Shown one piece after another: positions 31,699-33,730 of a stretch of DNA of 33,730 nt; positions within the stretch are counted from its first letter, which is position 1; the number at the start of each line of letters is the position of its first letter. The stretch is taken from positions 1 through 33,730 of the forward strand of contig JBOHLS010000025.1 of the NCBI GenBank assembly GCA_050729835.1. Reading direction: 5' to 3'. Source of the stretch: REEB95 sp050729835. Lineage in GTDB: Bacteria; Pseudomonadota; Alphaproteobacteria; ATCC43930; CGMCC-115725. The position numbers were made by a program, and so were the translations under genes. The notes below the pieces were generated by a model. The model saw nothing but the letters and a program-made list of their open reading frames with translations, had not been told where the DNA came from and made no database searches.

Positions 31699-31805
31699 GA
31701 TGCCCCCTCCTCGAACGGTTTGCCGCGGCTCCATGCGACGACCGCGAACGAAATCGTACCCGGCACGACGCCGCCCACGCACGGCAGCTTGTCCCGGATC
31801 GACAT
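31695..31805 (-). CDS. 36-residue peptide coupled to the acyl-CoA-dehydrogenase-like gene
   Basis: ATG 31805 with GAGGAGAAC just upstream encodes MSIRDKLPCVGGVVPGTISF then AVVAWSRGKPFEEGAS. The stop overlaps the GTG of the flavoprotein gene. One Cys, a central hydrophobic Gly/Val stretch and a charged C-terminus are visible. It could be a leader for coupled translation, a small subunit or a modified peptide. I recognise no family, but the good ribosome-binding site and the overlap argue that it is translated. Confidence 0.55.
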   Translation of the reverse strand: MSIRDKLPCVGGVVPGTISFAVVAWSRGKPFEEGAS

Positions 31806-32154
31806 GGTGTTCTCCTCGGCCGATATTCTCCGACGTTCGGTGTCGATGCACAAGAATTCGGTACCTTGTTGCTGCGACACGCGGCGCCCGAAGTTACGCG
31901 CCTATAGGCTTATTCGCCGGAGCGTCGCTCAGGTTTCATTCAACAATGCGTGAAGAAGAACTGAGGGCCGGCCACGCTCCGCAATGCCGGCAAGCTTGGC
32001 ACCGTGCTCGGCAAAGGTCCTAGACCACTCAATCGTTTCGAAACAGATGGGGTGATTGGGGTCTCGCCTGAGCCGAGATTCGGGCGGCTGCTCCTGTCGG
32101 GATGTGAGAACGTGGTCGGTGTTGAATCGCCACAAACATCGGGAAGGAGCAGCC
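31806..32154. other. Gene-free stretch before the IS110 gene
   Basis: About 350 bp without a supported gene. It holds copy B of the 55-bp repeat and, from roughly 32030 on, what should be the left end of an IS110 element. GGAAGGAG (32142-32149) is the ribosome-binding site of its transposase. Confidence 0.5.
31972..32026 (+). repeat. 55-bp direct repeat, copy B
   Basis: Partner of 21735-21789 (43 of 55 identical, same orientation). It translates in one frame as NAGKLGTVLGKGPRP, and copy A as KANKLGNLLGKAPRP, so it may derive from a dispersed repeat or the end of a former gene. Confidence 0.6.
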
Positions 32155-32162
32155 ATGAAGTA

Positions 32163-32170
32163 TTTTGCCG
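32163..32170 (+). repeat. Target-site duplication TTTTGCCG, left copy
   Basis: Identical to 33608-33615 on the other side of the IS256 element. Eight bases is the usual duplication of the IS256 family. Confidence 0.93.
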
Positions 32171-33607
32171 GGTGCCGTAGCGGGAGTGGTTGGAAAGTGA
32201 AGGCGGCGTAATCTCCAGCTTGGATCAACAAGCGATTCCGGCGTTTGAGCGCCGGGGGAGATCACGCCATGACGAGCCATACCACGACACCTTTGCTGCC
32301 GCAGTCGGAAATCGAGACAGCGGAACCTCTTTTCGACAACTGGTTCGACCCGATCGAGGCTGGCCTTCGGGATCGCGCCCGTGAATTCCTGCAAGCCATG
32401 TTCGAAGCCGAGCTCGACGAGGTGCTCGCCCGCTCACGCTATGCCCGGCGCGCCAAGCCGCGGAGCGGCGATTCGGAGGAGGCGACAGACGTCACCGGCC
32501 ACCGCCACGGCCACCGGTCGCGCGCGCTGCTGGGAACGTTCGGGAAGGTGGAGATCGCGGTGCCGCGCGCCCGGCTGAACACCCCTGACGGCAAGACCAC
32601 CGAGTGGAAGAGCCGCACGCTGCGGGCCTACCAACGCCGCACGCTGGCGGCCGACGCGCTGATCGCCGGCTGCTACCTCGCCGGCACCAACACGCGCCGG
32701 GTGCGCCGCGCCTTGAAGGCGCTGTTCGGAGGCGCGGTCGGCAAGGATACGGTGAGCCGGGTCTGGCGCAAGGTGAAGAGCGACTGGGACGCCTGGAATG
32801 CCCGCGCGCTGGCCGAGGAACCGATTGTGCGGCTGATCCTGGACGGCACCGTGGTGCGGGTGCGGCTTGACCGCAAAGCGACCGCGATCTCGCTGCTGGT
32901 CGTGATCGGCGTGCGCGCCGATGGCCAGAAGGTGCTGCTTGCGATCAAGAGCATGGGCAGCGAGAGCACCGAGGCCTGGCGCGCAGTGCTCGACGATCTC
33001 ATCCGGCGCGGCCTGCGGCGGCCCGAGTTCCTCATCGTCGATGGCGCGGCGGGGATCGAGAGCACGATCGCCGCCGTGTGGGACGGCGTGCTGGTGCAGC
33101 GCTGCACGGTTCATAAGCATCGTAACCTCCTGGCACACGCGCCCGAGCGCCTGCACGAGGAGATCACTGCCGACTACAACGACATAATCTACGCGGCGAC
33201 GCGCGAGGAGATCGAGACCCGGCGCAAGGCCTTCATCTGCAAATGGCGGCTCAAGCATCGCGCCGTCGCCGACAGCCTCGAGGAAGCCGGTGACCGGCTC
33301 TTCAGCTTCACGCGGCTGCCGCCAAGTCAGTGGAAGAGCGCACGCACCACGAATGCGATCGAGCGGCTGCACGAGGAGTTCAAGCGTCGGATCAAGACGC
33401 AGACCGTACTGCCGTCTGCAGACACCGCCGCCATGCTGTTCTGGGCTTTGCTTGCCTCCGGCCAGATCAACATGCGCAAGGTTGATGGCTGGCGGACGCT
33501 TGCCACCAAGCCTATCGATCAGCCGATTGACCTCGCCGCGTAATCAGATAGCATCACGCCGCTGGAGATTCCGCCGCGCAAATTCCAACCACATTCCGGG
33601 CGGCACC
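32171..33607 (+). mobile_element. IS256-family insertion sequence (1437 bp)
   Basis: The left end GGTGCCGTAGCGGGAGTGGT and the right end read inward GGTGCCGCCCGGAATGTGGT share GGTGCCG, then TGGTTGGAA, GGCGGCG/GGCGGA and AATCTCCAGC over about 50 bp, so the inverted repeats are imperfect but clear. Perfect 8-bp duplications flank it and its transposase frame is complete. The element should be mobile. Confidence 0.93.
32269..33543 (+). CDS. IS256-family (mutator type) transposase
   Basis: A 424-residue full-length transposase. The start is ATG 32269 with GGGGGAG 9 bp upstream; the TTG at 32245 is unlikely. The DDE residues are visible in VRLILDGTVVRVRLD, PEFLIVDGAAGIES and TTNAIERLHEEFKRR, with the family's C/H signature VQRCTVHKHRNLL between the second Asp and the Glu. 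The N-terminal half (LQAMFEAELDEVLARSRYAR, GHRHGHRSRALLGTFG) is also typical. It ends 64 bp before the right end of the element. Confidence 0.95.
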   Translation: MTSHTTTPLLPQSEIETAEPLFDNWFDPIEAGLRDRAREFLQAMFEAELDEVLARSRYARRAKPRSGDSEEATDVTGHRHGHRSRALLGTFGKVEIAVPRARLNTPDGKTTEWKSRTLRAYQRRTLAADALIAGCYLAGTNTRRVRRALKALFGGAVGKDTVSRVWRKVKSDWDAWNARALAEEPIVRLILDGTVVRVRLDRKATAISLLVVIGVRADGQKVLLAIKSMGSESTEAWRAVLDDLIRRGLRRPEFLIVDGAAGIESTIAAVWDGVLVQRCTVHKHRNLLAHAPERLHEEITADYNDIIYAATREEIETRRKAFICKWRLKHRAVADSLEEAGDRLFSFTRLPPSQWKSARTTNAIERLHEEFKRRIKTQTVLPSADTAAMLFWALLASGQINMRKVDGWRTLATKPIDQPIDLAA

Positions 33608-33615
33608 TTTTGCCG
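33608..33615 (+). repeat. Target-site duplication TTTTGCCG, right copy
   Basis: Second copy of the 8-bp duplication; the IS110 reading frame resumes immediately after it with GGA CTG GAC. Confidence 0.93.
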
Positions 33616-33730
33616 GACTGGACGTGTCTTTGGAAGAGACCGCTATCTGTGTCGTTGACGAGAGTGGCCAGATCGTGAAGGAAGCACGCGCATCGAGCGA
33701 GCCGCGGGCGTTGACCGCAGCGCTGCGGGA

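Larger units (their letters stand above)
32155..33730 (+). pseudogene. IS110-family transposase, interrupted by IS256 (runs off the window)
   Basis: ATG 32155 starts MKYFAG, where reading breaks into the IS256 element. Removing 32171-33615 (the element and one 8-bp copy) restores MKYFAGLDVSLEETAICVVD followed by ESGQIVKEARASSEPRALTA, the N-terminus of IS110/IS1111-type DEDD transposases with the first catalytic Asp in GLDVS. The gene continues beyond the window. Until the insertion it looked intact, so the event is probably recent. Confidence 0.92.

Noticed and set aside
30232..31953. 573-codon frame on the + strand
   Set aside because: Complement of the PhnD-like and acyl-CoA-dehydrogenase-like genes; its Arg/His-rich composition shows no domain.

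Overview
The window looks like accessory DNA from a GC-rich alphaproteobacterium, most likely of the Bradyrhizobium/Rhodopseudomonas type. Three things point there: a repeat whose translation reads 'NVRFGSKA', a familiar spurious peptide in that group; a small protein ending in a GcrA-type zinc motif; and a methyltransferase resembling MddA. All assignments come from reading the sequence; no database search was possible.

Layout. 1-1552: decayed genes (a frameshifted ATP-binding/zinc-peptidase-like protein and a piece of IS3 OrfA). 1592-13676: a catabolic cluster. A LysR regulator is divergent from an operon of FdrA, carbamate kinase, DUF2877 and DUF1116 proteins, which correspond to the E. 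coli oxamate carbamoyltransferase AllF/AllH/AllG and its kinase AllK. Then come a Rieske oxygenase, a truncated CoxG-like gene, an oxalate/formate-type MFS transporter, an acetamidase/formamidase and an FAD ferredoxin-reductase-like enzyme. Three intergenic copies of ATTCA-N5-TGAAT (2516, 7556, 9318) look like operators of the LysR protein and tie the cluster together. A plausible job is oxygenation of a nitrogenous compound, phosphorolysis of a ureido (carbamoyl-amide) intermediate to carbamoyl phosphate, ATP recovery by the kinase, and amide hydrolysis. The substrate is unknown.

13732-19399: a patchwork of IS5 remnants, a broken glycerophosphodiesterase gene, small hypothetical genes and an IS427-type IS5 element with recognisable ends. 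19765-21432: an inverse autotransporter with a beta-helix passenger on the minus strand, followed by a gene-free stretch holding repeats and a tRNA 3'-end-like relic.

22009-28952: a tightly coupled operon of two sugar-nucleotide-type glycosyltransferases, a GT87-like membrane mannosyltransferase, two radical SAM proteins (one with a SPASM-like tail, one fused to a TusA-like domain), an MddA/NnrU-like membrane methyltransferase and two DoxX/DoxD-like membrane proteins. I do not recognise this combination as a described pathway, and it is the best candidate for a new system. 28949-29571 is a nested inverted-repeat element. 29617-31805 (minus strand) is a small peptide/acyl-CoA-dehydrogenase/PhnD-like unit. 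The window ends with an IS256 element inserted, with a perfect 8-bp duplication, into the start of an IS110 transposase gene.
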